Shown: piece by piece, positions 8,875 to 17,340 of the stretch
Numbering within the stretch: position 1 is the first letter of the stretch
How the letters are laid out: each line of letters begins with the position of its first letter
Assembly: GCF_000420865.1 (NCBI RefSeq)
Contig: NZ_ATVT01000022.1
Coordinates: 1 to 40,488 of the forward strand
Reading direction: 5' to 3'
Source of the DNA: Butyrivibrio sp. XPD2006
Lineage (GTDB): Bacteria > Bacillota > Clostridia > Lachnospirales > Lachnospiraceae
Length of the DNA: 40,488 bases
The notes under the pieces: model-generated
What the model saw: only the letters and a program-made list of their open reading frames with translations
Database searches by the model: none
Told to the model about the DNA's origin: nothing
Position numbers and translations under genes: made by a program

Positions 8875-10017
8875 TTATACCCCGAAGACCGCCATAAATG
8901 TTCCGGCAACAACGGCAGTACCGATAACTCCCGCAACGTTAGGTCCCATAGCGTGCATGAGCAGGAAGTTTGATGGATCATACTCCTGACCAACCTTCTG
9001 TGATACACGGGCAGCCATAGGAACGGCTGATACACCGGCTGATCCGATAAGAGGATTGATCTTGCCTCCTGTAACAAGGCACAGGAGCTTACCGAGAAGA
9101 CATCCGGCAGCTGTACCAAAGGCAAATGCTATAAGTCCAAGTACAACGATGATAAGAGTTGTCTTATTAAGGAATGCCTCAGCACTTGTTGTAGCACCGA
9201 CAGATGTACCAAGAAGGATAACTACGATGTACATAAGTGCATTTGAAGCTGTCTCCTGAAGCTGACGAACAACACCTGACTCTCTGAAGAGGTTACCGAG
9301 CATCAGCATACCGATAAGAGGTGCTGTTGTAGGAAGGATCATACATACAACGATTGTAACGATTACAGGGAAAAGAATCTTCTCCAGCTTGGAAACTTCT
9401 CTAAGCTGCTGCATTCTGATGGTTCTTTCCTTCTGTGTTGTAAGGAGCTTCATAATAGGTGGCTGTATCATTGGAACCAGAGCCATGTAAGAATAAGCTG
9501 CAACGGCGATAGGTCCAAGGATTGATGTCTGGTGGAGCTTGGATGCAAGGAAGATAGATGTAGGACCATCTGCTCCTCCGATGATTGATACTGCTGCAGC
9601 CTGCTGGTCATTGAACCCAAAGGCAATGGCCATGAAGTAAGCTGAGAAGATACCAAACTGAGCTCCGGCTCCCATAAGGAAGCTGATTGGGTTGGCAATA
9701 AGCGGACCAAAGTCTGTCATAGCTCCTACACCCATGAAAATAAGTGAAGGAAGGATTGCCCACTCATCCAGAATGTAGAAATAATGGAGAAGTCCGCCGG
9801 CTGCACCGCCAACAGGCTCTGCCATGATTTCAGGATAAATATTTACAAGTAACATACCGAAAGAAATCGGTACCAAAAGCAAAGGCTCAAATCCCTTGGC
9901 AATTGCCAGGTACAAGAAAACAAGCGCTACAACGATCATGATGTAGTTGCCAGGTTTCATTGTTGTGAAGGCTGTCTGTTGCCAGAGATTAGATAATGTA
10001 TTAACTATGTAATCCAT
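8875..10017 (-). CDS. oadB: Na+-translocating decarboxylase beta subunit
   Basis: 380-residue polytopic membrane protein of the OadB/MmdB/GcdB family. It decarboxylates carboxybiotin on its carrier and couples this to outward Na+ transport. About nine or more hydrophobic segments are visible. The two conserved signatures are present: [10 protein letters not shown], with the Asp needed for Na+ movement, and [11 protein letters not shown] in the re-entrant region. The length is near the family's usual 375-430. An AGAGGA site precedes the ATG. It sits between the biotin carrier and the 5S-type carboxyltransferase, as expected for a pump operon. Confidence 0.95.
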   Translation of the reverse strand: MDYIVNTLSNLWQQTAFTTMKPGNYIMIVVALVFLYLAIAKGFEPLLLVPISFGMLLVNIYPEIMAEPVGGAAGGLLHYFYILDEWAILPSLIFMGVGAMTDFGPLIANPISFLMGAGAQFGIFSAYFMAIAFGFNDQQAAAVSIIGGADGPTSIFLASKLHQTSILGPIAVAAYSYMALVPMIQPPIMKLLTTQKERTIRMQQLREVSKLEKILFPVIVTIVVCMILPTTAPLIGMLMLGNLFRESGVVRQLQETASNALMYIVVILLGTSVGATTSAEAFLNKTTLIIVVLGLIAFAFGTAAGCLLGKLLCLVTGGKINPLIGSAGVSAVPMAARVSQKVGQEYDPSNFLLMHAMGPNVAGVIGTAVVAGTFMAVFGV

Positions 10018-10064
10018 TCGTATCCTCTTTCTGTTTTTTCAAACTTTAAGTTTCTCTGACCTTA

Positions 10065-10427
10065 TTAGTTAAGAGTAGCCAGTACTCTTCCTGCCTCAAC
10101 TGAATCGCCGGCTGCAACATCGATGCTTGCTACTGTTCCATCTGAAGGAGCAACCATAGGGATCTCCATCTTCATTGACTCAAGAGTAATAACTGCATCA
10201 CCCTTCTTAACGGCCTGTCCTACGCTGGCATCAATTCTAAGAACCTTACCTGCTGCGCCTGCCTCAATCTTGATTGAACCTGCGCCTGCGCTTGCCTTCT
10301 TGGCAGGTGCTGCTGGAGCCTTAGGAGCGGGAGCTGCTGCTCTTGCTGCAGGAGCTGCTCCGCCTGCGCCTTCCTCTACTGTTACATCATATACGTTTCC
10401 GTTAACGGTTATTGTATAGTTCTTCAT
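10065..10427 (-). CDS. Biotin carrier protein of the decarboxylase pump
   Basis: 120-residue biotin carboxyl carrier of the OadA C-terminal / MmdC / GcdC type. A short N-terminal segment is followed by an Ala/Pro-rich flexible linker (about 21-50) that lets the arm swing, then a biotinyl domain with LESMKME; Lys86 is the predicted biotin attachment site. The residue before MKM is Ser instead of the commoner Ala. The start at 10427 is chosen because AAAGGAG sits seven bases upstream; a more distal ATG has no good site. It is the only carrier in the operon, so both carboxyltransferases and the membrane beta subunit probably share it. Confidence 0.92.
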   Translation of the reverse strand: MKNYTITVNGNVYDVTVEEGAGGAAPAARAAAPAPKAPAAPAKKASAGAGSIKIEAGAAGKVLRIDASVGQAVKKGDAVITLESMKMEIPMVAPSDGTVASIDVAAGDSVEAGRVLATLN

Positions 10428-10453
10428 TGTTTCTCCTTTCAAAGCTCACTGGC

Positions 10454-11305
10454 TTATCTGTTATTCTTCCATTTTGAATTTACTCTTCTGATAGATCTTA
10501 CTGTGAAGCCATCAGTAGATGCGCTTCCCTCATATGCTGCGATAGCTGCCGCAATAACTGCAACAAGCTCTGCATCAGAGGAAAGATCTTCTTTGTCAGC
10601 AATCTGAGTGATTGTGTTATCCATTGCCTTCTGGGCAATTTCCTTATCGCTCTCTTTCTTCTTTCTGCCTGTTCCGGAGATAAGCGGGAACAATGAAATG
10701 ATAAGAGAAATAATGATAAGTACTGTGAATGCCATACCCATTCCAAGAAGGGTATTAAGACCGGCATTCTCAAGCTTCTCACCGGTGGTCTTATTGACTG
10801 TTACACCGAGGTCTGTAGGAAGGCCTTCGTTGTTTAAATACATCTCCATAAGAGCATCGTGTTTGGTTCCTGTGACTGTAGCGTCTATTACAAGAACCCC
10901 ATCGCCGTTGATAAAGTAAGATGTTTCTGTAACGCTTACTTCATCGGCCAATGACTCGTTTGATGTAAATCCGATATCCTTAATAGCCTTATACCAGCTA
11001 TCATATCCGGATTTGCATGTCTCAAAGAAGTCATCATCGTAGCTGATAGTTCCGTTCTGCTGGTTAGCAGCTACGTCAAAGTACAATTCCTTTTCAAAAT
11101 TCTCCGGTGTTACGCCTTCAAGATACCATTTCTCGAATAACTGATCCTCGAAAATATTGGCATAATTGTCGACGAATTCACCTGTAAATTTATTGGGATC
11201 GTATCTGCTTCCTTCTACTGTGTTGATAGCAGTTTCTTCTCCACAGCCTGTAAGTCCGAGAAGGCAGCTCATTACAAGTCCCAAAACAAGTATTTTATGC
11301 TTCAT
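10454..11305 (-). CDS. OadG-like subunit fused to a lipoprotein domain
   Basis: 283-residue protein with two parts. The N terminus is a lipoprotein signal (MKHKILVLG..., lipobox LTGC, Cys21), followed by an extracytoplasmic domain (about 22-180) I do not recognise. Then comes one membrane helix (about 185-209) with GMGMAFTVLI, a Lys-rich cytoplasmic stretch and a tail with VIAAAIAAYEG ending in a basic RRVNSKWK segment. The second half matches the gamma subunit (OadG) layout: one helix, then a tail that helps assemble the pump. AAGGGAG supports the start at 11305. Lying between the 12S-type carboxyltransferase and the carrier gene, it probably anchors the complex; the role of the outside domain is unknown. 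Confidence 0.8.
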   Translation of the reverse strand: MKHKILVLGLVMSCLLGLTGCGEETAINTVEGSRYDPNKFTGEFVDNYANIFEDQLFEKWYLEGVTPENFEKELYFDVAANQQNGTISYDDDFFETCKSGYDSWYKAIKDIGFTSNESLADEVSVTETSYFINGDGVLVIDATVTGTKHDALMEMYLNNEGLPTDLGVTVNKTTGEKLENAGLNTLLGMGMAFTVLIIISLIISLFPLISGTGRKKKESDKEIAQKAMDNTITQIADKEDLSSDAELVAVIAAAIAAYEGSASTDGFTVRSIRRVNSKWKNNR

Positions 11306-11322
11306 TCTGAGTGCTCCCTTCA

Positions 11323-12753
11323 TTAAACTGTGCCGTGTTTCTTAGCAGGACGCTCATCCCTCTTTGTAAAAAGCATCTCAAAGGCACCGATGACATACTT
11401 TCTTGTGTCAGCGGGCTCAATGATCTCATCTACATATCCTCTTGCTGCAGCACTCTTAACGTTGTTCTGAAGCTGAGCATATTCTGTAGCTGTCTTGGAT
11501 ACAGTCTCAGCATCCTTGCCATCACAGATGATCTTGGCTGCAATATTTGCATCCATTGTTCCGATCTGTGCATCAGGCCAGCTGATTGTAATATCAGCTC
11601 CAAGTGCCTTGGAATTCATTACAACATAAGCGCTTCCAAAAGCCTTGCCTGTTACAAGGTTAACCTTTGGAACTGTAGCGTTTGCAAGAGCAAATACAAG
11701 CTTACCTGCAGCCTTGGCAACATGCTTCTCGTCACACTGGGTTGACCCGAAGCCTGTAGCATTTGTAAGTGTAAGAACAGGGATATCAAAAGCATCACAG
11801 AAGTTAATGAACTCAGCTGCCTTATTGCAAGCATGAGCTGTGAGCTTGTCACCAAACTTCTCTGCTTCCTTGCCGTTCTCATCAAAGAGTGCTGTACGGT
11901 TTCCTACAAGACCAACAGTTGATCCGTTTAACTTAACGAAACCTGTAACCATCTCTTTTGCGTAATCTCTCTTAGTCTCAAAGAATACGCCGTTATCAGC
12001 GATCTGACCTGCGATAAGTGCAGGATCTGCTGTGAATCCGTCGAGATTCTCGCATCCTCTGTTGAGATCGTCTGTGCACTCGTCATAAGAATCACCGTCT
12101 TCGTTGTTGGAAGGAAGAAGTGATACAAGCTCTCTGATCTGAGCATAGACAGTAGCTTCATCAGCTACAACATCAACATTGCCTGCGTTCTCGCTCTGCC
12201 ACTTGGCACTTGATGTATCAAGCTTCTCTTTGTAGTTGCCATCAAGTACGTTAGGTGAGTTGACAAAAAGCTTAGCCTTGTCAGACTCCATGAATGTGAA
12301 ATCTGTAATTGAAGGGATTAAAGCAAGTCCTCCACCACATGTTCCAAAGACAGCTGTAATCTGAGGAACTACACCTGAAGCCTCCACCTGCTTAAGATAA
12401 ATCTCACCGAATGCATTGAGTGCATCGCTGCCTTCCTGAAGACGAAGGCCTGCTGAATCGATAAGTCCGATAACAGGTGATCCGGTCTTGATAGCCAGGT
12501 CATAAAGACGGACAATCTTCTTGGCATGCATCTCGCCGATTGATCCGCCAAGCACTGACGAATCCTGGCTGTATACATACACCAGTTTTCCGTCGATGAC
12601 ACCGTAGCCGGTTACTACACCGTCTGATGGTGTCTCTTCCTGTTTCAGATTGAAATCTGTGCTTCTTGCTGTCACAAGAGCGCCGATTTCAACGAAACTG
12701 TTTTCATCGAGCAAAGAATTGATTCTCTGACTCGCTTGTGAAGAACTACTCAT
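11323..12753 (-). CDS. Acyl-CoA carboxyltransferase (12S / MmdA-PccB type)
   Basis: 476-residue crotonase-fold carboxyltransferase with tandem N- and C-terminal halves, as in PccB, MmdA and the transcarboxylase 12S subunit. It carries the oxyanion-hole glycines of the first half (FGTCGGGLALIPSITDF) and the second-half block GKAFGSAYVVMNSKALGADI. It is somewhat shorter than classical MmdA (about 510) and much shorter than glutaconyl-CoA decarboxylase alpha. It would transfer carboxyl between an acyl-CoA (methylmalonyl-/propionyl- or malonyl-/acetyl-type) and biotin; the substrate cannot be read here. First gene of the pump operon, with GGAGG seven bases before the ATG and a promoter candidate at 12807-12833. 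Confidence 0.88.
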   Translation of the reverse strand: MSSSSQASQRINSLLDENSFVEIGALVTARSTDFNLKQEETPSDGVVTGYGVIDGKLVYVYSQDSSVLGGSIGEMHAKKIVRLYDLAIKTGSPVIGLIDSAGLRLQEGSDALNAFGEIYLKQVEASGVVPQITAVFGTCGGGLALIPSITDFTFMESDKAKLFVNSPNVLDGNYKEKLDTSSAKWQSENAGNVDVVADEATVYAQIRELVSLLPSNNEDGDSYDECTDDLNRGCENLDGFTADPALIAGQIADNGVFFETKRDYAKEMVTGFVKLNGSTVGLVGNRTALFDENGKEAEKFGDKLTAHACNKAAEFINFCDAFDIPVLTLTNATGFGSTQCDEKHVAKAAGKLVFALANATVPKVNLVTGKAFGSAYVVMNSKALGADITISWPDAQIGTMDANIAAKIICDGKDAETVSKTATEYAQLQNNVKSAAARGYVDEIIEPADTRKYVIGAFEMLFTKRDERPAKKHGTV

Positions 12754-12806
12754 TTGTTTACCTCCATGAATATATTTTTATGCATAAATTCCGCAACTTT
12801 AGTCAC

Positions 12807-12833
12807 AGTATAGTATACCATAAAACCTGGCAA
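12807..12833 (-). promoter_or_regulatory. Candidate promoter of the decarboxylase operon
   Basis: On the minus strand TTGCCA (12828-12833) and TATACT (12807-12812) are separated by 15 bases; a second TATACT overlaps just upstream. The spacing is short, so this is a moderate call. The -35 lies on the T tract of the scpB terminator, so the two signals share sequence. Confidence 0.45.
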
Positions 12834-12870
12834 AAAAAAGGGGAGAATGCTAAATAATTCACATTCTCCC
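12832..12870 (-). terminator. Intrinsic terminator after scpB
   Basis: GGGAGAATG (12841-12849) pairs with CATTCTCCC (12862-12870). Read on the minus strand the stem ends in a run of eight T. It lies about ten bases after the scpB stop codon. Confidence 0.85.
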
Positions 12871-12878
12871 TAGGTTTT

Positions 12879-13448
12879 TTAAATATCAAGTTTTAAATTA
12901 ACCTCTGCTTCGGCCTGTGCCTTGAACTCTTCCACCTGAACAGTGCCTATTGCCGGCAGTTCTTCGATGGAACGAACGCCAAAACTCCTGAGGAACTCCT
13001 CTGTGGTTCCGAACAAAAGAGGTCTTCCCGGAGCATCGAGCCTTCCAAGCTCCTGGACCAGTCCAAACTCCACAAGTCTGTTGACTGCGTGATCGCTGTT
13101 TACACCGCGGATCTTCTCGACTTCAAGCCTTGTAATAGGCTGTTTGTAAGCGATTATTGAAAGAGTCTCCATCAGCGAATCTGTGAGCACTGCCTTTTTG
13201 GGTGCCTTGGCAATCTTGACCAGATACTCGTACATCTCCTTTTTGGTACAGAGCTGAACAGCCTTATCAAGTTCAATTATGCCTATTCCGCTGTCCTCTT
13301 TTTCATATTTTTCTTTCAGATATGCTATATATTCCTTAATATTCTTGGGTTCTTCCTCCATTGCCTTAGCAAGGGCATTTATTTCAACGGAATCTCCCAT
13401 GGTAAAAAGAATAGCTTCAACAATGGCTGCGCCTTCTTCTCTGGTCAT
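12879..13448 (-). CDS. scpB: Segregation and condensation protein B
   Basis: 189-residue ScpB, the winged-helix subunit that dimerises and joins the SMC-ScpA complex to condense and segregate the chromosome. The two winged-helix units and the family motif LSIIAYKQPITRLEVEKIRG are clear, followed by GRLDAPGRPLLFGTTEEFL. Length is normal. Its ATG lies one base after the scpA stop codon, with AAAGG inside the end of scpA, so translation is coupled. A terminator follows. Confidence 0.96.
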   Translation of the reverse strand: MTREEGAAIVEAILFTMGDSVEINALAKAMEEEPKNIKEYIAYLKEKYEKEDSGIGIIELDKAVQLCTKKEMYEYLVKIAKAPKKAVLTDSLMETLSIIAYKQPITRLEVEKIRGVNSDHAVNRLVEFGLVQELGRLDAPGRPLLFGTTEEFLRSFGVRSIEELPAIGTVQVEEFKAQAEAEVNLKLDI

Positions 13449-13449
13449 C

Positions 13450-14199
13450 TTAGCTTGCCTTTCTTGATGTTATTATTATGTCGCCGAACGTAGTCTCCTG
13501 CTCGATCTCAATCTCGCCCAGCTTCATCTCTTCAAGCATAACGAGGAAAGTAACGATTATCTCTGTCTTGCTGTGCTGCTTCTCAAGAAGCTGTCTGAAG
13601 CTGAATCTGTCATGCTCTCTTATGTATGCCTTGATGTAAAGCGTCTTGGCATCCATGTCGATCTCTTCCTTCTCGATGTTACCGAACTTGCTTCGGATAG
13701 GATCGACCTTGTCCTCCTGTCTCTTTAAAAGCTCCTGGAAAATGGAGTTTAGCTTAGTCAGCGTGGTATCACCGATAAGGTCTGAAAAGTCGATGGGCAT
13801 CTCGTAGTCCTTGACTTCCTGCGGCAGGTCTTTGGCCCTGAACCACTGCATATCGGCATCCATCTGCATATCCTTGAGCTCATAGGCCATGTACTTGTAC
13901 ATCTTGTACTCAAGCAGCTTCTCGACAAGTTCGGCTCTCGGATCCTCTTCCTCGCCATCCTCATTGACCTCTTTGGGAAGAAGCATCTTGCACTTGATGT
14001 CAATAAGTGTCGCTGCCATCACCAAAAACTCGGAGGTTACGTCCATGTCCTCTTTCTGCATGGCATTGATATATGCCATATACTGTTCTGTTATTGTAAC
14101 GATAGGAATATCGTAAATATCTATCTGATTCTTATCTATAAGGTGCATCAGAAGGTCCAGCGGTCCCTCAAACACCTGAAGTTTGACCTCAAGTGACAT
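13450..14199 (-). CDS. scpA: Segregation and condensation protein A
   Basis: 249-residue kleisin subunit ScpA that bridges the SMC head and neck. The diagnostic N-terminal FEGPLDLLMHLIDKN block, the YDIPIVTITEQYMAYI segment and the C-terminal winged helix (VTFLVMLEEMKLGEI) are all present. The gene starts inside the last 11 bases of the metallophosphoesterase gene, with AAAGGGG as its ribosome site, and runs directly into scpB. The SMC gene itself is not in the window. Confidence 0.96.
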   Translation of the reverse strand: MSLEVKLQVFEGPLDLLMHLIDKNQIDIYDIPIVTITEQYMAYINAMQKEDMDVTSEFLVMAATLIDIKCKMLLPKEVNEDGEEEDPRAELVEKLLEYKMYKYMAYELKDMQMDADMQWFRAKDLPQEVKDYEMPIDFSDLIGDTTLTKLNSIFQELLKRQEDKVDPIRSKFGNIEKEEIDMDAKTLYIKAYIREHDRFSFRQLLEKQHSKTEIIVTFLVMLEEMKLGEIEIEQETTFGDIIITSRKAS

Positions 14200-15073
14200 T
14201 CTTTTTCCCCTTTAATCTGATAACGGAAACCTCTCCGGGATTAAACATTCTCACATGAATGGTATGTGTTCCAAGACCTCTGCTGAGTATCATTGTGCTT
14301 CCGTCTTCCTCATACTTGCCGCCGTCATATTTAGGGAAAAGAGATATCGCAGGCGATATTACTCCTCCTAAAAGCGGAAGCCTTATTATGCCTCCGTGAA
14401 CATGCCCGGCCAGTGAAAGATCCGCTCCCCATTTGGCATAGTTTTTAAAATAAATGGGATTGTGAGCTATCAGAAGCTGGAAGTTTTCTTTCTCAGCACT
14501 GTTAACACGACCTATAAGAGTATCAAGGTAACCATCGCTCATTTTTACCTTTACGATCTTGGTAAAAAATCCAAGAGGAAGGCACAGTCCTGTAACTCTT
14601 ATATTCGTCCCTTCCATCATAACTGAGCTGTTCTCAAGATATTTGACGCCTGCTCTTATAAGCCTGTTCTTATATCTGTCAAACAGATTTCCAAAGCTAT
14701 CCCTGTAGGTCTTGATCTTTTCCTCATGATTACCGTTTGAAACATAAACAGGATATTTGGAAGCAAGCTCTTCCAAAAGGCGAAGTCCCGAATCAACTTC
14801 AACATTACGGTGACTCTTGGACGCAGTGATCATATCTCCCGCACACAGTATTGCATCGGGCGAAATCCTGTCGGCAGCCTCTATAAGCCTTTCATTCCCC
14901 TTGCCGTAGAAATAACCGTGAAGGTCGGTCAGGAAAACAAAGACATAATCCCCGTCTAACTTATCCGTTGAAACCTCATACTCATATACCTTGAAGTTAT
15001 GGGTATCATGATAGATAACAACAGCCGATAAGACTATCAATAATGCAATTATGGCAAGATAAACAATCCACAT
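14189..15073 (-). CDS. Membrane-anchored metallophosphoesterase (YkuE/YaeI-like)
   Basis: 294-residue calcineurin-like phosphoesterase. A single N-terminal helix (about 2-20) probably anchors it to the membrane. The metal-binding motifs appear in order: TDLHG, AGDMI, NGNHEE, AHNP and LAGHVHGG, which together bind two metal ions. Related proteins act on cell-envelope substrates such as UDP-sugar lipids or phospholipids, but the substrate here is unknown. It overlaps scpA by 11 bases and so heads a small operon with scpA and scpB. Its own ribosome site is weak. I see no convincing promoter before it. Confidence 0.88.
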   Translation of the reverse strand: MWIVYLAIIALLIVLSAVVIYHDTHNFKVYEYEVSTDKLDGDYVFVFLTDLHGYFYGKGNERLIEAADRISPDAILCAGDMITASKSHRNVEVDSGLRLLEELASKYPVYVSNGNHEEKIKTYRDSFGNLFDRYKNRLIRAGVKYLENSSVMMEGTNIRVTGLCLPLGFFTKIVKVKMSDGYLDTLIGRVNSAEKENFQLLIAHNPIYFKNYAKWGADLSLAGHVHGGIIRLPLLGGVISPAISLFPKYDGGKYEEDGSTMILSRGLGTHTIHVRMFNPGEVSVIRLKGKKNVT

Positions 15074-15155
15074 AAACTATTTTCCATTTCAAACGTAACA
15101 AGAAACATTTTATCACAGCTAATCAAAGATTTGTACTTTGAGTTGTATATAACAT

Positions 15156-15184
15156 AAAAAGGTCCCCGGTAAAACCAGGGACCC
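15156..15184 (-). terminator. Intrinsic terminator after rpsU
   Basis: GGTCCC and GGGACC arms, with an inner CCGG-type extension, form a GC-rich hairpin. On the minus strand it is followed by TTTTTA. It starts 12 bases after the rpsU stop codon. Confidence 0.8.
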
Positions 15185-15195
15185 TTCTCATTGAT

Positions 15196-15372
15196 TTAGT
15201 TATATTTGCGCTTTCTTGCTGCTTCAGACTTTTTCTTGCGTCTTACGCTTGGCTTCTCGTAGTGCTCTCTCTTACGAATCTCCTGCTGGATACCAGCCTT
15301 TGCGCAACTTCTCTTAAAACGACGCAGTGCGCTATCCAAAGTCTCGTTTTCTTTTACTACTACAGTTGACAT
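15196..15372 (-). CDS. rpsU: 30S ribosomal protein S21
   Basis: 58-residue S21, a small basic protein of the 30S subunit involved in translation initiation. It starts [20 protein letters not shown] and ends in the family's Lys/Arg-rich tail ([15 protein letters not shown]). The start at 15372 gives the normal S21 length; a longer open frame upstream adds 30 residues that no S21 has. GGAGGG lies upstream with an 11-base spacing. It is a single-gene unit with its own promoter (15465-15493) and terminator. Confidence 0.96.
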   Translation of the reverse strand: MSTVVVKENETLDSALRRFKRSCAKAGIQQEIRKREHYEKPSVRRKKKSEAARKRKYN

Positions 15373-15464
15373 CTCTACTCTTACCCTCCCTTCAGTCCCT
15401 TCAAGTACATGACTGATTGGGTTATTTGCTATGTTTTGAGCCATTTGCTCACATAACATCACAT

Positions 15465-15493
15465 ATTATTGCATAAAACCCTTTTCTCGTCAA
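15465..15493 (-). promoter_or_regulatory. rpsU promoter
   Basis: On the minus strand TTGACG (15488-15493) and AATAAT (15465-15470) are 17 bases apart, and a TG one base before the -10 gives an extended -10. The leader before the rpsU ATG is about 90 bases. The -35 overlaps a weak CCCTT/AAGGG hairpin followed by TTTT that might end the upstream transcript. Confidence 0.75.
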
Positions 15494-15521
15494 GGGAAAT
15501 TTTTAATTTCTTTTGTTTTAT

Positions 15522-17330
15522 TTACTCATCTCTTTCGATACCAAGTAACTTAAATCCAAGCGAATTGTTACTGTATGGCCTGATATGAGCGATATATATA
15601 CCGTTTCCGGGATCTTCTTCATCCCTCTTTTGCTGCCAGTTAAGATCTCCCATGGTCAGTTCATATACCGGTCCCATGTGGTAATCAAAACACTGCAGCT
15701 CTTCGTTGTAGTCCCAGTCATCCGGACCGTCTACTCGATTTCTGTTTCCATAGCCGCTGGCATATACCAGTTCATCATAGCTTGGACTGTAAAGCAGAAG
15801 TGATGAATCTCCCGGATAAACACTTGGATTATCCTGCATCACATCATTTACATCAAGCTCCAAAGAGAACAGATCACGATAAAAAGTCTTGGCATAAGCA
15901 AGGCATCCGTTCAGTACATCCTTTTCACCGATGGCCTTACTGTAGAACTGCTCAAACTCATCCTTACCGATCTCGTCCTTAAAGTACATCTTGGTACCGT
16001 TATTGCCGTGATCTACTATGCAAGCAAAACGTTCAGACTGGATATACTCACTGTCCTTACCGATTCCTGCCCTTAAGTACATCTGCAGAAGAAGCGAATC
16101 CTCAGAAAGAAGTGCTGCCAGCTCCTGTGTGGTTCCAACAGGTACTACATATTCCTTTTCCTGTTGGTCATACAGAGGTCTGCTGGTGACCATATTATCC
16201 ATGATGCCCCAGAAGATATCCTTCTGCCAATCTGCAAGCTGGAAGTTGTTGTACTTCCTGTCAACAAACTCCTCGTAAGTCTCGAGCTTGTCGGAATCAG
16301 ATCCGCTGAATCCGCAAAGATTGTAGAGAACATAAGAATAATATGCCTTCTGCCTGTCCTCTTCCTCATCCACTGGTCTTGGATATGTCAGTTTCATCTG
16401 ATATATCTTGTCAGCTTCAACCCTGCACAGATCATATACGCGCTCGGCATCGGCTCCTCCGTCAGCATATGCTGTCAGGATAAAAATAGCATTATCCTTT
16501 TCCTTGGATATCTGGTTTTTCTCCACAACAGGTGCAAACAGTTTATCCTTTTCTGTCCTTAGCACATTCTCTGCCATGGCATCCATGTCTTTTTTGTAGC
16601 TCAGACCGTTTTCATAAACAGAAAACTCAGCAGTTGAACCGTCTGATCCGGAGAAAACAAGACTCCTTATCGTCTTACCGTACTCCGAACCGTCCTTGTT
16701 GTTGACCATTTTCACATCATTGTAAATATCTGATGGATAACAGAATGAAAAGCCGGTTATCTCCGAGTCATATCTCTTATACTTGGTATAGTCAAGAACC
16801 TGACCGTTTCCATAGTTCGCACGATTTGACTTAAAGAGTCCAAAATCTTCCATCAACTGCTCCGGTGAAACAAAAGTGCTCTCAGCCGATGCTGCATCAG
16901 GTACAGCGTTTACAATTTCCTGATCTGCATTTTCTATACCAAGATCTACTTTTGGCTTTCTGTTCAAAAGAAGCAGTCCTGCGCCAAGGCATACAACAAT
17001 AAACAGCAACGATCCGGAAATTACGAGCTTAGACTGAAGTCGTCTCTTTGCAACTTCCTCCTCATACTGCCTGTTGTCATCTTCGCCTTTAAGTACGTTG
17101 TCAATGGGACCTTCATCAAGGAGCTTGTCCATCTGACTCTCTATCTTCGAAAGCCTTGCAAACAGCTCCTCGTATTCGGTTCCCGACATATCATTGTATC
17201 GATTCTCAGAAGCAAACTTCTCACCGATCTCTCTGATGATATGTTTCTTCTGAGTCTCGAGTTCTTTTAATTCTTCTTCAAAGGCGTCTTCATTTTGTGT
17301 CTTAATCTGTAGTAAATCGAATAGCCCCAT
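15522..17330 (-). CDS. Single-pass membrane protein with large outside domain, unknown
   Basis: 602-residue protein I cannot place in a family. The N-terminal ~100 residues are highly charged and helical, probably coiled coil (EEELKELETQKKHIIREIG and a second heptad-like stretch near 60-75). One strong membrane helix follows (about 103-125). The remaining ~475 residues look like an extracytoplasmic globular region, rich in Asp, Tyr and Ser with few Cys. The N-in, C-out topology is inferred from the basic residues before the helix. It has a good ribosome site (AAAGGA) ten bases after alaS, so it is probably co-transcribed with the tRNA synthetases, but no functional link is evident. Confidence 0.72.
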   Translation of the reverse strand: MGLFDLLQIKTQNEDAFEEELKELETQKKHIIREIGEKFASENRYNDMSGTEYEELFARLSKIESQMDKLLDEGPIDNVLKGEDDNRQYEEEVAKRRLQSKLVISGSLLFIVVCLGAGLLLLNRKPKVDLGIENADQEIVNAVPDAASAESTFVSPEQLMEDFGLFKSNRANYGNGQVLDYTKYKRYDSEITGFSFCYPSDIYNDVKMVNNKDGSEYGKTIRSLVFSGSDGSTAEFSVYENGLSYKKDMDAMAENVLRTEKDKLFAPVVEKNQISKEKDNAIFILTAYADGGADAERVYDLCRVEADKIYQMKLTYPRPVDEEEDRQKAYYSYVLYNLCGFSGSDSDKLETYEEFVDRKYNNFQLADWQKDIFWGIMDNMVTSRPLYDQQEKEYVVPVGTTQELAALLSEDSLLLQMYLRAGIGKDSEYIQSERFACIVDHGNNGTKMYFKDEIGKDEFEQFYSKAIGEKDVLNGCLAYAKTFYRDLFSLELDVNDVMQDNPSVYPGDSSLLLYSPSYDELVYASGYGNRNRVDGPDDWDYNEELQCFDYHMGPVYELTMGDLNWQQKRDEEDPGNGIYIAHIRPYSNNSLGFKLLGIERDE

Positions 17331-17340
17331 CTTTTTCCTT

